Shown: in pieces, positions 42,408 to 51,283 of the stretch
Layout of the letters: each line of letters opens with the position of its first letter
Numbering within the stretch: position 1 is the first letter of the stretch
Assembly (NCBI GenBank): GCA_033722555.1
Contig: JAWVYS010000001.1
Coordinates: forward strand, 1-64,000
Length of the DNA stretch: 64,000 nt
Source of the DNA: Brumimicrobium sp033722555
GTDB taxonomy: Bacteria > Bacteroidota > Bacteroidia > Flavobacteriales_D > Crocinitomicaceae
Reading direction: 5' to 3'
Program-made: the position numbers and the translations under genes
The notes under the pieces: generated by a model
What the model saw: only the letters and a program-made list of their open reading frames with translations
Databases searched by the model: none
Told to the model about the DNA's origin: nothing

Positions 42408-43933
42408 GACGCTTTCATTTGCTCAATTAAACCGATATTTTTTCTCATTCGGGTAAGGGTTTTTTCCTTTCCTAAAAGTGCAGCTATTTCGAACATACTC
42501 GGTCCCATCCCTTTGCCTGTAAGTAAAAGTCTGAATGCAGGCAATACAGCTCCTATCCCTTTGCCTGTTTTCTCAAGATAATTCTTGAACTCATTTTCGA
42601 TGTTACCGCTTTCAAAGGTTTCAATATTTTCAAGGATCAGAGCCCATTCAGTCATCATTTCAGCGGTATCCTCCTTCCATTTTTTCTCAACCGTTTTTTC
42701 ATCAAATACTTCGGGTTCCTGAAAGAAATAATCGCCTTCTGCAAGGATATCTTGGACAAAGGTGGCTCTTTCTTTCATTAGTCCACAGACGGCCGATAGG
42801 TATTCATCAGAAAAATTCAGCTGAGGATTGGCTTCTTTTAACATCGCGGCGAGAGAATCGTTGCTTTGTGCCCGGAGGTACTGCTGCTGAAACCAATTGG
42901 TTTTATCTACATCAAACTTCGCCCCTGCTTTACTTACCCGGTCCAAAGAAAAGGCCTGTACAAGTTCTTCAAGAGAAAATATTTCCTGGGTTGTTCCGGG
43001 GTTCCAACCGAGAAAAGCAAGCATATTAACAAATGCATCAGGTAAATATCCGCGTTCCCTGTAACCTGAGTATTTTTCTCCTTCGCTGGTAAACCAGTCG
43101 GTCGGAAACACCGGAAAACCTAAGCGATCACCGTCTCTTTTTGACAATTTACCGTTTCCGTCAGGTCTCAGTAAAAGCGGACAGTGTGCAAATTCCGGGG
43201 CAGACCATCCAAAGGCATCATAAAGGAGTATATGCAAAGGTGCAGAAGGGAGCCATTCTTCACCTCTAATAACATGGGTTATCTTCATTAAATGGTCATC
43301 AACGATATTTGCCAGGTGATAGGTTGGCATACCGTCGCTTTTGTAAAGCACCTTATCGTCCAGGTTATTTGTATTTACAACAACCCACCCCCTTATTTTA
43401 TCTTCAAAACGAACATCTTCGTTCCTGGGCATTTTAAAGCGTATTACATAAGGATCACCATTTTCCAGTCTCTTGTTTACTTCATCTTCCGGGAGGGTCA
43501 ATGAGTTTTGCATGGAGGTCCGGGTAACACTGTTGTATTGCCAGTTAGGCATCTTCATAAGTTTTGCCTGATCGCGCATTCTATCAAGGTCTTCTGCTGT
43601 ATCAAAGGCATAATACGCCTTACCGTTTTCAATTAGCTTTTCTGCATAAGGGGTGTAGAGTTCTTTTCTTAAGGACTGTTTATATGGCCCGAATTCTCCT
43701 CCGATCCCAGGGCCTTCATCGGGAGTAATTCCGCACCATTTCAGTGCGTCCATAATGTATTCTTCAGCGCCTTCTACAAACCGCGTTTGATCAGTATCTT
43801 CAATCCGTAAAATAAATGTTCCGTTGTGTTTCCTTGCAAAAAGATAGTTATATAAGGCTGTTCTTACACCTCCCATATGCAAGGGACCTGTAGGTGATGG
43901 GGCAAATCGAACGCGTACGCTTTTTTCCGACAT
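42404..43933 (-). CDS. gltX: Glutamyl-tRNA synthetase
   Basis: Class I aminoacyl-tRNA synthetase, about 509 residues from the ATG at 43933. The HIGH-type motif is in FAPSPTGPLHMGGVRTALYN and the KMSKS-type motif in GKLSKRDGDR. Glu-binding VGYL-type features and a C-terminal anticodon-binding domain are present. The frame is open 32 codons further upstream, but the ATG at 43933 immediately precedes the conserved VRVRFAPSPTG, so the shorter start is preferred. FolB overlaps it downstream. A TATCTTTG promoter element lies 16 bases upstream. Confidence 0.96.
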   Translation of the reverse strand: MSEKSVRVRFAPSPTGPLHMGGVRTALYNYLFARKHNGTFILRIEDTDQTRFVEGAEEYIMDALKWCGITPDEGPGIGGEFGPYKQSLRKELYTPYAEKLIENGKAYYAFDTAEDLDRMRDQAKLMKMPNWQYNSVTRTSMQNSLTLPEDEVNKRLENGDPYVIRFKMPRNEDVRFEDKIRGWVVVNTNNLDDKVLYKSDGMPTYHLANIVDDHLMKITHVIRGEEWLPSAPLHILLYDAFGWSAPEFAHCPLLLRPDGNGKLSKRDGDRLGFPVFPTDWFTSEGEKYSGYRERGYLPDAFVNMLAFLGWNPGTTQEIFSLEELVQAFSLDRVSKAGAKFDVDKTNWFQQQYLRAQSNDSLAAMLKEANPQLNFSDEYLSAVCGLMKERATFVQDILAEGDYFFQEPEVFDEKTVEKKWKEDTAEMMTEWALILENIETFESGNIENEFKNYLEKTGKGIGAVLPAFRLLLTGKGMGPSMFEIAALLGKEKTLTRMRKNIGLIEQMKAS

Positions 43934-43948
43934 AATTTGAAATTTGTG

Positions 43949-43956
43949 CAAAGATA
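43949..43956 (-). promoter_or_regulatory. Promoter -7 element for gltX
   Basis: Minus-strand TATCTTTG matches TAnnTTTG, 15 bases from the ATG. A TTTC about 18 bases upstream may serve as -33. Confidence 0.55.
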
Positions 43957-44113
43957 ATGGATTTGAGATATATTGAAACTTCTGAACACCCTTCAGCGTA
44001 TTGGAAGCAAAGTAAGTGTTGAATGGCACTATTATACTAATTTAACACAGAAATACGTTATTATAGCCGACGATTTATTTAATTTAGATTGGTTATAACT
44101 CTTAGTTTTTTTA

Positions 44114-47100
44114 ATGAGCGCATTTGATTCTCTTATAAACCAGGTAGACGCCTTCATAAGGAAGTATTATAAAAACCTTATGATTAGAGGCTTATTACTA
44201 TTCTTTCTGATCGCGTCGGGTTCGTTTCTGATCGTTTCAGGGTTGGAATATATAGGAAGGTTCAATTCGGCCGTTAGGGCGGTTATGCTTTTTTCATTTA
44301 TTGGGCTAAACACGTATGTTCTGATTAAAAACTTTATCATCCCGCTTTCTCGACTGTATTCTTTTGGTAAAAGGATAGACAGATACCAGGCCGCAAAAAT
44401 AATAGGTCGATTTTTTCCGAATGTGAATGATAAGCTGTTGAATACGCTACAACTTCAGGATGCCTCCGTTAACAATCCGCAAAATATTGATTTGCTAAGA
44501 GCGAGTGTTGAACAGAGTTCAAAGAGACTTAGTGTTATCTCTTTTACAAGGGCAATTGATTACGGGGAAAACAAGAGGTATTTGCGGTTTTTACTTCCAC
44601 TGCTCCTAACATTCGTTCTTGTAGGAGTTTTTCTTCCGGGTTTGTTTACGGAAGGACCTGAAAGATTGCTTAATTATAATACTGTTTTTGCGAAGGAGGC
44701 AGGGTTTTCGTTTGAACTTGAAAACAAAGAATTGGTGATTGAAGAAGGAAGTTCAATTGAACTTCTCTTGAAATTAGAGCCGAAAGACGGTCAGTCAGTT
44801 CCGGATAGAATTTATGTGGAAAGTTCAGAAGGTAGGTTTTTGATGGATAAAAGTTCTGCTACCAAAGCTTCCTATACTTTTTCAAACGTGACAGAGGATA
44901 TTAAGTTTTATTTCGAAGGAAATGGAGTAAACTCTCGTTCTTATGCGATTAAAGTAGCCCGACGAACCTCGCTTGGTAAGCTTACCGCGGATATCGTCTA
45001 CCCTGCTTATTTGGAAAGAAAGAATGAAACAGTAGAAAACCCGGGTGATCTCGTTGTTCCTGAAGGAACAAGAGTTGTCTGGAACGGTTATACAAACAAC
45101 GCAAAAAAATTATCCGTTGTTTTGAGTGATACGAGTTACCTCTTTTCCGAAAGTGGTTTCCGGGTTACCGAGCGTTTTTTGGAGGATGATAGGTTGACTT
45201 TTATTCTGATGAACGCAGAAATAAATAAAAAGGATAGTTTGAACTATTCAATAGACGTTATCAAGGACGAGTACCCTAAGATTTCGCTTAATTCATCGGT
45301 TGATTCTTCCTCCATGAATAAAGTATATTTTAACGGTAAGGTTAGTGATGATTACGGTGTTTCCCGACTGAATTTTACCTATAAAATCCAAAAACCCGAC
45401 GGGAGTGAAATTGATAAAACAATTAGTGTCCCAGCTGTTTCCGGGATGGAATCGCCTTTTTCAATGACGTTTGATTTAAGTAAACTTGGCCTGGGTCTTA
45501 AGGATAGAGTTTCATATTATTTTACGGTTTATGACAACGATGGTGTGAATGGATCAAAATCAACGCGGTCGAATATTTTTAAGTATGAGGCCCCGTCCTC
45601 TGAAGAACTTCAAGAGAAGAGAAATGAGGACAAGGAAAATGCGAAAGAGGAAATGGAAGATTTGATTCGTCAGACAAGAGAGTTCAACGAACAAATGAAT
45701 AGACTAAAAAAGGATGTAATGAACTCTGAAAAGACCTCCTGGCAGCAGTTGAAACAAATAGAACAACTAAAAAAACAACAACAATCGCTGGAGCAACGAA
45801 TGAAAGATTTACAAAAGAACATGCAGAACTCTTTTGAACAAAAGGAATCACTTTCACCCATGGATGAAGAGTTGCTTAATAAACAGGAGCTTATTCAACA
45901 AATGATGGAAGAAATGATGGACGAGGAGTTAAAGTCTTTGTTGGAGGAACTTGAGGAACTGATGAAGAATCAGGAGAGCCGTGAAATGCTTGAAAAGATG
46001 CAGGAAACTGAAATGAATGCTGAGCAGATGGAAAGGCAGCTTGACAGAACGATGGAGATGTTAAAGCGTATGGATGTTGAAGAAAGGGTTGAGGATTTGC
46101 AAAAGAATCTTGAAGAGCTTTCAAAACAACAGGATAATCTTCGTGAGAAGGAGGAACAGGGAATGAAGAATGAAGATGCTCAAAAAGAACAGGAAAAACT
46201 GAATAAAGAATTTGATAAACTGAAGGAGGATCTGAATGAAATGCTTAAGAAGAATGAGGAATTGAATCGACCCATGGAGTTTGAAGGCTTGGAGGAAGAT
46301 AGTGAAGAGGTTTCGGAGGACATGAAAAAGGCCAAGGAGAACCTTGAGAAGAATAATGAAAAGAAAGCCGGGGAAAACCAAAAGAGTGCTTCTGAGCAAA
46401 TGAAGGAAATGGCTTCTAAGATGGCTGCGATGATGGCATCCAGTAAGCAGGAGCAAAACAAGGAAGATATGAAGGCCCTTCGTGCCCTTCTTGAGAACTT
46501 GATTCAGTTGAGTTTTGATCAGGAAGAGAACCTATTTGCATTCAACGAAACGGGTATTTATGACCCGCGTTTTGTAGAACTTGGAAAAATTCAACGTTCG
46601 ATTATGGATAACATGCGGCCCGTGGAAGATAGCCTAAGAGCATTGGCAGGAAGGGTTCCTAAGATTGCCTCTTTTGTTGAGCAGGAACTGGCTGATATAA
46701 ATAAGAATTTTGAGAAAATTCCTTCCCATATAGGCGAGCGGGAAAAGACGCAGTTGAACGCCAAACAGCAGTTTGTCATGACTAGTCTTAACAATTTAGC
46801 GCTTTTTCTGAATGAAGCTTTGCAGAGTATGCAACAGGATATGCAGAGTATGATGTCGGGTTCCGGGAGTTGTGAGAAACCGGGCGGTAAGGGCAAAGGA
46901 AGTGAGGGAGAAATGGAGGGCATGAAAGAAATGTTAAAGAAACAATTGGAAGAGATGAAAAAGGGTAATCAGCCCGGCGGTGATAAACCTGGGGAAAAGC
47001 CTGGAGAGAAACCCGGACTTTTACCTATCGGCGCGCAACAGGCTGCAAAAATGGCGGCGCAACAAAGCGCTATTCGGAAGCGGTTGGAAGAGATTCGCAA

Positions 47101-47452
47101 AGAATTAAACGAAGGCGGTAAGGGAGAGGGTAATCAATTGAATAAGTTGTTGGAGGAACTTGAGGAACAGGAAAAGGAACTTGTAAATAAGAACTGGAAC
47201 GCTGAACTTATAGAACGTCAACAGGAGATTTTAACTCGGCTTTTGGAAAGTGAAAAAGCAATCAAAGAAAGAGGGTTTGACGAACAGCGTGAAAGTATTT
47301 CAGGAAAAAATAAAGAAAACAGTAACCAAATTGAGTTTTTGGAGTATAAGAAGCAGAAAGAAAAACAGATTGAACTATTACGCACTTTGGATCCGTCGTT
47401 TAGCAAGTATTACAGGGATAAGGCAAATCAGTATTTCCTTAATATGAATTAG
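44114..47452 (+). CDS. DUF4175 family membrane protein
   Basis: A 1112-residue Bacteroidota DUF4175-type protein. Three N-terminal membrane segments lie near residues 22-46, 55-77 and 153-174. An extracytoplasmic beta region with repeated Ig-like strands extends to about 490. A very long Glu/Gln/Met/Lys-rich coiled-coil section (about 490-790) and a helical region follow. A Gly/Pro/Lys linker (GSCEKPGGKGKGSEG; KPGEKPGEKPG, about 918-980) and a final coiled-coil domain complete it. The function is unknown. In many genomes it lies next to ATPase, YbeY and MnmG genes, as here. Confidence 0.85.
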   Translation: MSAFDSLINQVDAFIRKYYKNLMIRGLLLFFLIASGSFLIVSGLEYIGRFNSAVRAVMLFSFIGLNTYVLIKNFIIPLSRLYSFGKRIDRYQAAKIIGRFFPNVNDKLLNTLQLQDASVNNPQNIDLLRASVEQSSKRLSVISFTRAIDYGENKRYLRFLLPLLLTFVLVGVFLPGLFTEGPERLLNYNTVFAKEAGFSFELENKELVIEEGSSIELLLKLEPKDGQSVPDRIYVESSEGRFLMDKSSATKASYTFSNVTEDIKFYFEGNGVNSRSYAIKVARRTSLGKLTADIVYPAYLERKNETVENPGDLVVPEGTRVVWNGYTNNAKKLSVVLSDTSYLFSESGFRVTERFLEDDRLTFILMNAEINKKDSLNYSIDVIKDEYPKISLNSSVDSSSMNKVYFNGKVSDDYGVSRLNFTYKIQKPDGSEIDKTISVPAVSGMESPFSMTFDLSKLGLGLKDRVSYYFTVYDNDGVNGSKSTRSNIFKYEAPSSEELQEKRNEDKENAKEEMEDLIRQTREFNEQMNRLKKDVMNSEKTSWQQLKQIEQLKKQQQSLEQRMKDLQKNMQNSFEQKESLSPMDEELLNKQELIQQMMEEMMDEELKSLLEELEELMKNQESREMLEKMQETEMNAEQMERQLDRTMEMLKRMDVEERVEDLQKNLEELSKQQDNLREKEEQGMKNEDAQKEQEKLNKEFDKLKEDLNEMLKKNEELNRPMEFEGLEEDSEEVSEDMKKAKENLEKNNEKKAGENQKSASEQMKEMASKMAAMMASSKQEQNKEDMKALRALLENLIQLSFDQEENLFAFNETGIYDPRFVELGKIQRSIMDNMRPVEDSLRALAGRVPKIASFVEQELADINKNFEKIPSHIGEREKTQLNAKQQFVMTSLNNLALFLNEALQSMQQDMQSMMSGSGSCEKPGGKGKGSEGEMEGMKEMLKKQLEEMKKGNQPGGDKPGEKPGEKPGLLPIGAQQAAKMAAQQSAIRKRLEEIRKELNEGGKGEGNQLNKLLEELEEQEKELVNKNWNAELIERQQEILTRLLESEKAIKERGFDEQRESISGKNKENSNQIEFLEYKKQKEKQIELLRTLDPSFSKYYRDKANQYFLNMN

Positions 47453-47488
47453 CGTAATTTTCGATCATTGATATAAATATTGATGTAG

Positions 47489-47905
47489 ATGGAAACAGGG
47501 TACAAAGAATTTCAGTCATTATCCTTCGCTTCGACGATTGACAACCTAAGCATAGCCGAGTCTTTAATAGACGAAGTTTGTCGCGAGTACAGTGTACAAG
47601 AAGACCATTATGGAAACGTGTTGATTGCTGTCACTGAGGCGGTGAATAACGCCATTAAACACGGGAACAAAAACAACATGGATAAAAGGGTGCGTCTGTC
47701 TGTTGAGGGCGTTAATGGTGAATTGAAGTTTATTATCAGCGATCAAGGCAATGGCTTTGATTATGATAATTTGCCTGACCCTACCGCTCCGGAGAACATT
47801 GAACGCGAGAGTGGACGTGGAATTTTTCTAATGCGTTCCCTTGCGGATGATGTTGAGTTTCGAAACAATGGATCTGAAGTGGTACTTACGTTTTCTCAGT
47901 CTTAA
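47489..47905 (+). CDS. RsbW-like ATP-binding (anti-sigma-type) protein
   Basis: A 138-residue cytoplasmic HATPase_c_2 protein. The N box is AVTEAVNNAIKHGNK, G1 is ISDQGNGFD and G2 is ESGRGIFLMRSLADD. The RsbW/SpoIIAB-type kinase fold is complete and there is no other domain. No anti-anti-sigma or sigma partner is adjacent, so what it binds is unknown. Its stop overlaps the ybeY ATG by one base (TAATG). It is part of a DUF4175-rsbW-ybeY-mnmG run. Confidence 0.88.
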   Translation: METGYKEFQSLSFASTIDNLSIAESLIDEVCREYSVQEDHYGNVLIAVTEAVNNAIKHGNKNNMDKRVRLSVEGVNGELKFIISDQGNGFDYDNLPDPTAPENIERESGRGIFLMRSLADDVEFRNNGSEVVLTFSQS

Positions 47906-48312
47906 TGGTTGAAATTCAAGAAGTAGATTTTAGTTGTGAGCTGGATGAGGTAAAAGTTTCTGACTGGATAAGGTCTGTTGTTGAACAGGAGAATAGAAAG
48001 CTAGGAGAGATTACAATTGTATTTGGAAGTGATGAATGGTTGCTTGAAAAGAACAGGGAGTTCTTGAACCACGATTATTATACGGACATAATCACCTTTG
48101 ATTATTGCGAGGACTCTATCATTAGTGGGGATTTACTTATAAGTGTGGAGCGTGTTTTTGAAAACGCAGACGATCTAAATGTTTCACGTGAAACAGAATT
48201 GAATCGTGTTATTGTTCATGGGGTTTTGCATCTCATGGGATACAGCGATAAATCAGACCCTGAAAAGGAACTTATGAGAAAAAAAGAGGATTCCTACCTC
48301 GCACTGTTGTAA
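47905..48312 (+). CDS. ybeY: Endoribonuclease YbeY (rRNA maturation)
   Basis: A 135-residue zinc endoribonuclease in 16S rRNA 3'-end processing and ribosome quality control. The metal motif is HGVLHLMGYSDKSDPEKELM. The third His is replaced by Asp (GYSDKS), as often in Bacteroidota. The N-terminal FGSDEWLLEKNREFLNHDYYTDIITFDY is typical. A full parS palindrome (48180-48195) lies in frame, encoding VSRET. It overlaps the upstream ATPase gene by one base. Confidence 0.95.
   Translation: MVEIQEVDFSCELDEVKVSDWIRSVVEQENRKLGEITIVFGSDEWLLEKNREFLNHDYYTDIITFDYCEDSIISGDLLISVERVFENADDLNVSRETELNRVIVHGVLHLMGYSDKSDPEKELMRKKEDSYLALL
48180..48195. promoter_or_regulatory. parS: parS site (ParB-binding), inside ybeY
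   Basis: TGTTTCACGTGAAACA, an exact 16-bp match to the parS consensus TGTTNCACGTGAAACA. It lies within the ybeY coding frame. Confidence 0.9.
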
Positions 48313-48315
48313 TTT

Positions 48316-48331
48316 TGTTCCACGTGAAACA
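48316..48331. promoter_or_regulatory. parS: parS site (ParB-binding), ybeY-mnmG gap
   Basis: TGTTCCACGTGAAACA, a full match to TGTTNCACGTGAAACA, in the 27-base ybeY-mnmG intergenic space, 8 bases before the mnmG ATG. Confidence 0.9.
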
Positions 48332-48339
48332 TAGGGATT

Positions 48340-50202
48340 ATGCTGCAGGAATATGATGTGATTGTTGTGGGGGGCGGACATGCCGGTTGTGAGGCCGCTA
48401 ACGCTGCTGCTGTTCTTGGGTCTAAGACCCTTTTGGTTACAATGAATATGAACACCATTGCTCAAATGAGCTGTAATCCGGCAATGGGGGGTGTTGCAAA
48501 GGGCCAGATACTTCGTGAAATTGATGCCTTGGGCGGCGGGTCTGCTATTGTGACCGATCGAAGTGCTATACAGTTCAGAATGTTAAATATGAGCAAAGGT
48601 CCGGCCATGTGGTCACCCAGGACACAGAATGACAGAATGCGATTCGCTGAGGAATGGCGCCTTCTTCTCGAAAGAAATCCTCTGGTTGATTTTTGGCAGG
48701 ATATGGTTAATGGGCTTGTCTTTGAAGGAGACAGGGTTGTTGGTGTGAAGACAGGAATTGGTGTTGTTATCCGGGGAAAGTCGGTTGTTGTAACGAGTGG
48801 TACTTTTCTGAATGGATTGATTCATTTGGGGGAAAAGAATTTCGGTGGTGGTAGGGCAGGCGAAAGAGCGGCTACAGGTATTACAGAAGATCTGGTAAAA
48901 GTTGGTTTTGAGGCCGGCAGAATGAAAACAGGAACCCCTCCTCGAGTGGATGGACGGAGCCTTGATTATTCTAGAATGGAGATCCAATACGGTGATGAGA
49001 ATCCAGACAAGTTTAGTTTTACAGATACTGTTCCATTGAAAGAACAACGCCCATGCTTTATTACTTACACCAATGAGCGGACGCATGAGATACTGCGTTC
49101 GGGATTTGATAGGAGCCCGATGTTTAATGGCTCAATTAGATCTGTTGGTCCCAGATATTGTCCCAGCATTGAGGATAAAATTTCCCGTTTCGCCGACAGA
49201 AACAGACATCAGATTTTTGTGGAGCCTGAAGGATGGGACACTGTTGAGATTTATGTAAACGGCTTCAGTACAAGTTTACCTGAAGACATACAGTATGAGG
49301 CATTGAAGACTATTCCCGGTTTTGAGAACGTTAAGATGTTTCGACCTGGTTATGCGATTGAGTATGATTACTTCCCTCCTACGCAGCTAAAGCATTCTCT
49401 GGAGACAAAGCTTGTTAATGGTCTGTATTTTGCCGGTCAGATTAATGGCACAACAGGATATGAGGAAGCGGCTTGTCAAGGTTTGATTGCTGGTATTAAC
49501 GCCGCCCGGAATGTTCAGGGAAAAGTCCCGTTCGTTCTTAATCGATCTGACGCGTACATTGGTGTTCTGATCGATGATTTGATTACGAAAGGTACAAAAG
49601 AGCCTTATAGAATGTTTACGTCTAGAGCGGAATACAGAATCTTATTACGACAAGACAACGCGGATGTAAGGCTTACTCCTATCGCTTTTGAACTGGGAAT
49701 GGTTTCTCAGGAGAGGTTAGACAATGTTCAGAAAAAGAGCGAGGATACGGAATCTTTAAAAAGAGCCTTGTCGAAAATAGGTGTTAGGCCTGATGAGGCT
49801 AATGAGATACTTGAATCCAAAGGGTCCTCTTTAATCAAACAACAAGTGAAACTGAATAGTTTAATTACGAGACCAAACTTGGGTATGTCCGACCTTTTGG
49901 AGATGAGTGATGAATTACGATCCTTTTGTTCAGAGTTGTCTCAGGATGTGATTCAGCAGGCAGAAATACAGCTTAAATATGAGGGCTATATTTCGCGTGA
50001 ACAGGATGTGGCTGAAAAACTAAATAGGTTGGATAAAGTTGCGATACCGGACGACACAGATTTTGGAAAATTAGAGAGCTTAAGTTCTGAAGCTGTTGAA
50101 AAACTGAACAAAATTAAACCTGCTACCATCGGTCAGGCATCGAGGATCAGTGGTGTAAACCCTAGTGATATAAATGTTTTATTGATATATCTTGGACGTT
50201 AG
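48340..50202 (+). CDS. mnmG: tRNA uridine 5-carboxymethylaminomethyl modification enzyme MnmG
   Basis: A 620-residue FAD-dependent enzyme that with MnmE installs cmnm5 at U34 of tRNAs. The N-terminal FAD motif is VVGGGHAGCEAANAAA. Catalytic-type Cys segments include SCNPAMGGVAKGQILREIDALGG. The motif TGTFLNGLIHLG and the C-terminal YEGYISREQDVAEKL helical domain are complete. It is flanked by parS sites on both sides. Located as often seen near origins (formerly gidA). A SAM methyltransferase gene follows. Confidence 0.97.
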   Translation: MLQEYDVIVVGGGHAGCEAANAAAVLGSKTLLVTMNMNTIAQMSCNPAMGGVAKGQILREIDALGGGSAIVTDRSAIQFRMLNMSKGPAMWSPRTQNDRMRFAEEWRLLLERNPLVDFWQDMVNGLVFEGDRVVGVKTGIGVVIRGKSVVVTSGTFLNGLIHLGEKNFGGGRAGERAATGITEDLVKVGFEAGRMKTGTPPRVDGRSLDYSRMEIQYGDENPDKFSFTDTVPLKEQRPCFITYTNERTHEILRSGFDRSPMFNGSIRSVGPRYCPSIEDKISRFADRNRHQIFVEPEGWDTVEIYVNGFSTSLPEDIQYEALKTIPGFENVKMFRPGYAIEYDYFPPTQLKHSLETKLVNGLYFAGQINGTTGYEEAACQGLIAGINAARNVQGKVPFVLNRSDAYIGVLIDDLITKGTKEPYRMFTSRAEYRILLRQDNADVRLTPIAFELGMVSQERLDNVQKKSEDTESLKRALSKIGVRPDEANEILESKGSSLIKQQVKLNSLITRPNLGMSDLLEMSDELRSFCSELSQDVIQQAEIQLKYEGYISREQDVAEKLNRLDKVAIPDDTDFGKLESLSSEAVEKLNKIKPATIGQASRISGVNPSDINVLLIYLGR

Positions 50203-50216
50203 TTTCACGTGAAACA
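50201..50216. promoter_or_regulatory. parS: parS-like site after mnmG
   Basis: AGTTTCACGTGAAACA has a perfect 14-bp core palindrome GTTTCACGTGAAAC; only the first base differs from the consensus. It begins at the mnmG stop codon. Confidence 0.85.
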
Positions 50217-50236
50217 CTTCCTGCAAAAATGGTTCA

Positions 50237-51109
50237 ATGAAAGAGATTAACGAATGTGTTATATGTGGAGAAAAAGAGTATAATTTATTTCTCGAGGTGA
50301 AAGACCACATGATAACCAAAGAAACCTTCCGAATTGTAAAGTGCTCCAGTTGTGGTTTTCATTTTACCAATCCTATACCTGAAGAGAGTAAAATTGGTGA
50401 ATACTATAAATCGGAAGAATATATCTCTCACAGCTCATCGAATAAAGGGCTAATAAATCGTATTTATAATATTGTACGCAACAAGACGCTGAAACAAAAA
50501 GTTCAGTGGCTCCGGAATGAAGGAGTCGGTTCAAGGCTCTTGGATATCGGTTCCGGAACAGGACACTTTCTAAAAGTTGCAAATATGAATGGCTTTTCGG
50601 GTACAGGTCTGGAACCGGACTCAGACGCACGGGGCTTTGCTTCTTCTGAAAACGGTGTAGCTTGTTTTCCCCAGTCTCATTTATACTCGCTTGGCGATGC
50701 CAGTGCAGATGTGATAACAATGTGGCACGTCCTTGAACATGTTTATAATCTCGAAAAAGACATCAAGGAAATAGCACGGGTGCTTGATAAGAAGGGAACT
50801 CTCTTTATTGCTGTTCCGAATAAAAACAGTTTCGATGCTCGTTATTATAAGGGTTACTGGGCGGCTTATGATGTTCCTCGGCATTTATATCATTTCGAGG
50901 AAAAAGATATTAAGCAACTTTTTGCTCCTTTCGGTTTCAAATTAAAGAAAGTGCTTCCTATGAAGTACGATGCATATTACGTTTCAATGCTTTCTGAGAA
51001 ATACAAAAAGGGTTTTATTGGTTTTGGCTTACTGAATGGGTTTCGATCAAATATGAAAGCATCAAAATACGGCTATTCTAGTCAGGTTTATGTTTTGAGA
51101 CGGGATTAA
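50237..51109 (+). CDS. SAM-dependent methyltransferase with N-terminal zinc ribbon
   Basis: A 290-residue class I methyltransferase. Two CxxC pairs at the N-terminus (CVICGE; CSSCGF) form a likely zinc ribbon. The SAM-binding motif I is LLDIGSGTGHFLKVA and the post-I acidic residue is in GLEPDS. ADVITMWHVLEHVYN gives the motif IV region. It is typical of Bacteroidota proteins encoded right after mnmG, suggesting a possible tRNA or small-molecule target, but the substrate is unknown. It starts 34 bases after the mnmG stop, beyond the third parS site. Confidence 0.85.
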   Translation: MKEINECVICGEKEYNLFLEVKDHMITKETFRIVKCSSCGFHFTNPIPEESKIGEYYKSEEYISHSSSNKGLINRIYNIVRNKTLKQKVQWLRNEGVGSRLLDIGSGTGHFLKVANMNGFSGTGLEPDSDARGFASSENGVACFPQSHLYSLGDASADVITMWHVLEHVYNLEKDIKEIARVLDKKGTLFIAVPNKNSFDARYYKGYWAAYDVPRHLYHFEEKDIKQLFAPFGFKLKKVLPMKYDAYYVSMLSEKYKKGFIGFGLLNGFRSNMKASKYGYSSQVYVLRRD

Positions 51110-51283
51110 GTGAAAGCTTGCGTTTCTCTCGAAGGAAATGGTTCAATCCGTCCCTTTTCTGATCAGAAATCGATTTTAAGGCGGTTTTTAGCGAAGATTT
51201 CGGCATGATGCAGGGATTATCTCTTCCAGAATGAGATCTTGCTCCAAAATGCGTGAATATTTTAACAAAAAGAAGTAAAAATG

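Noticed and set aside
46121..46461. Hydrophobic antisense frames inside the DUF4175 gene
   Set aside because: Complement of Glu/Lys-rich coiled-coil codons gives Phe/Leu/Ser-rich frames; not genes.
51158..51169. Palindrome TTCTGATCAGAA downstream of the methyltransferase
   Set aside because: Short, isolated and not near a start; expected by chance in 64 kb.
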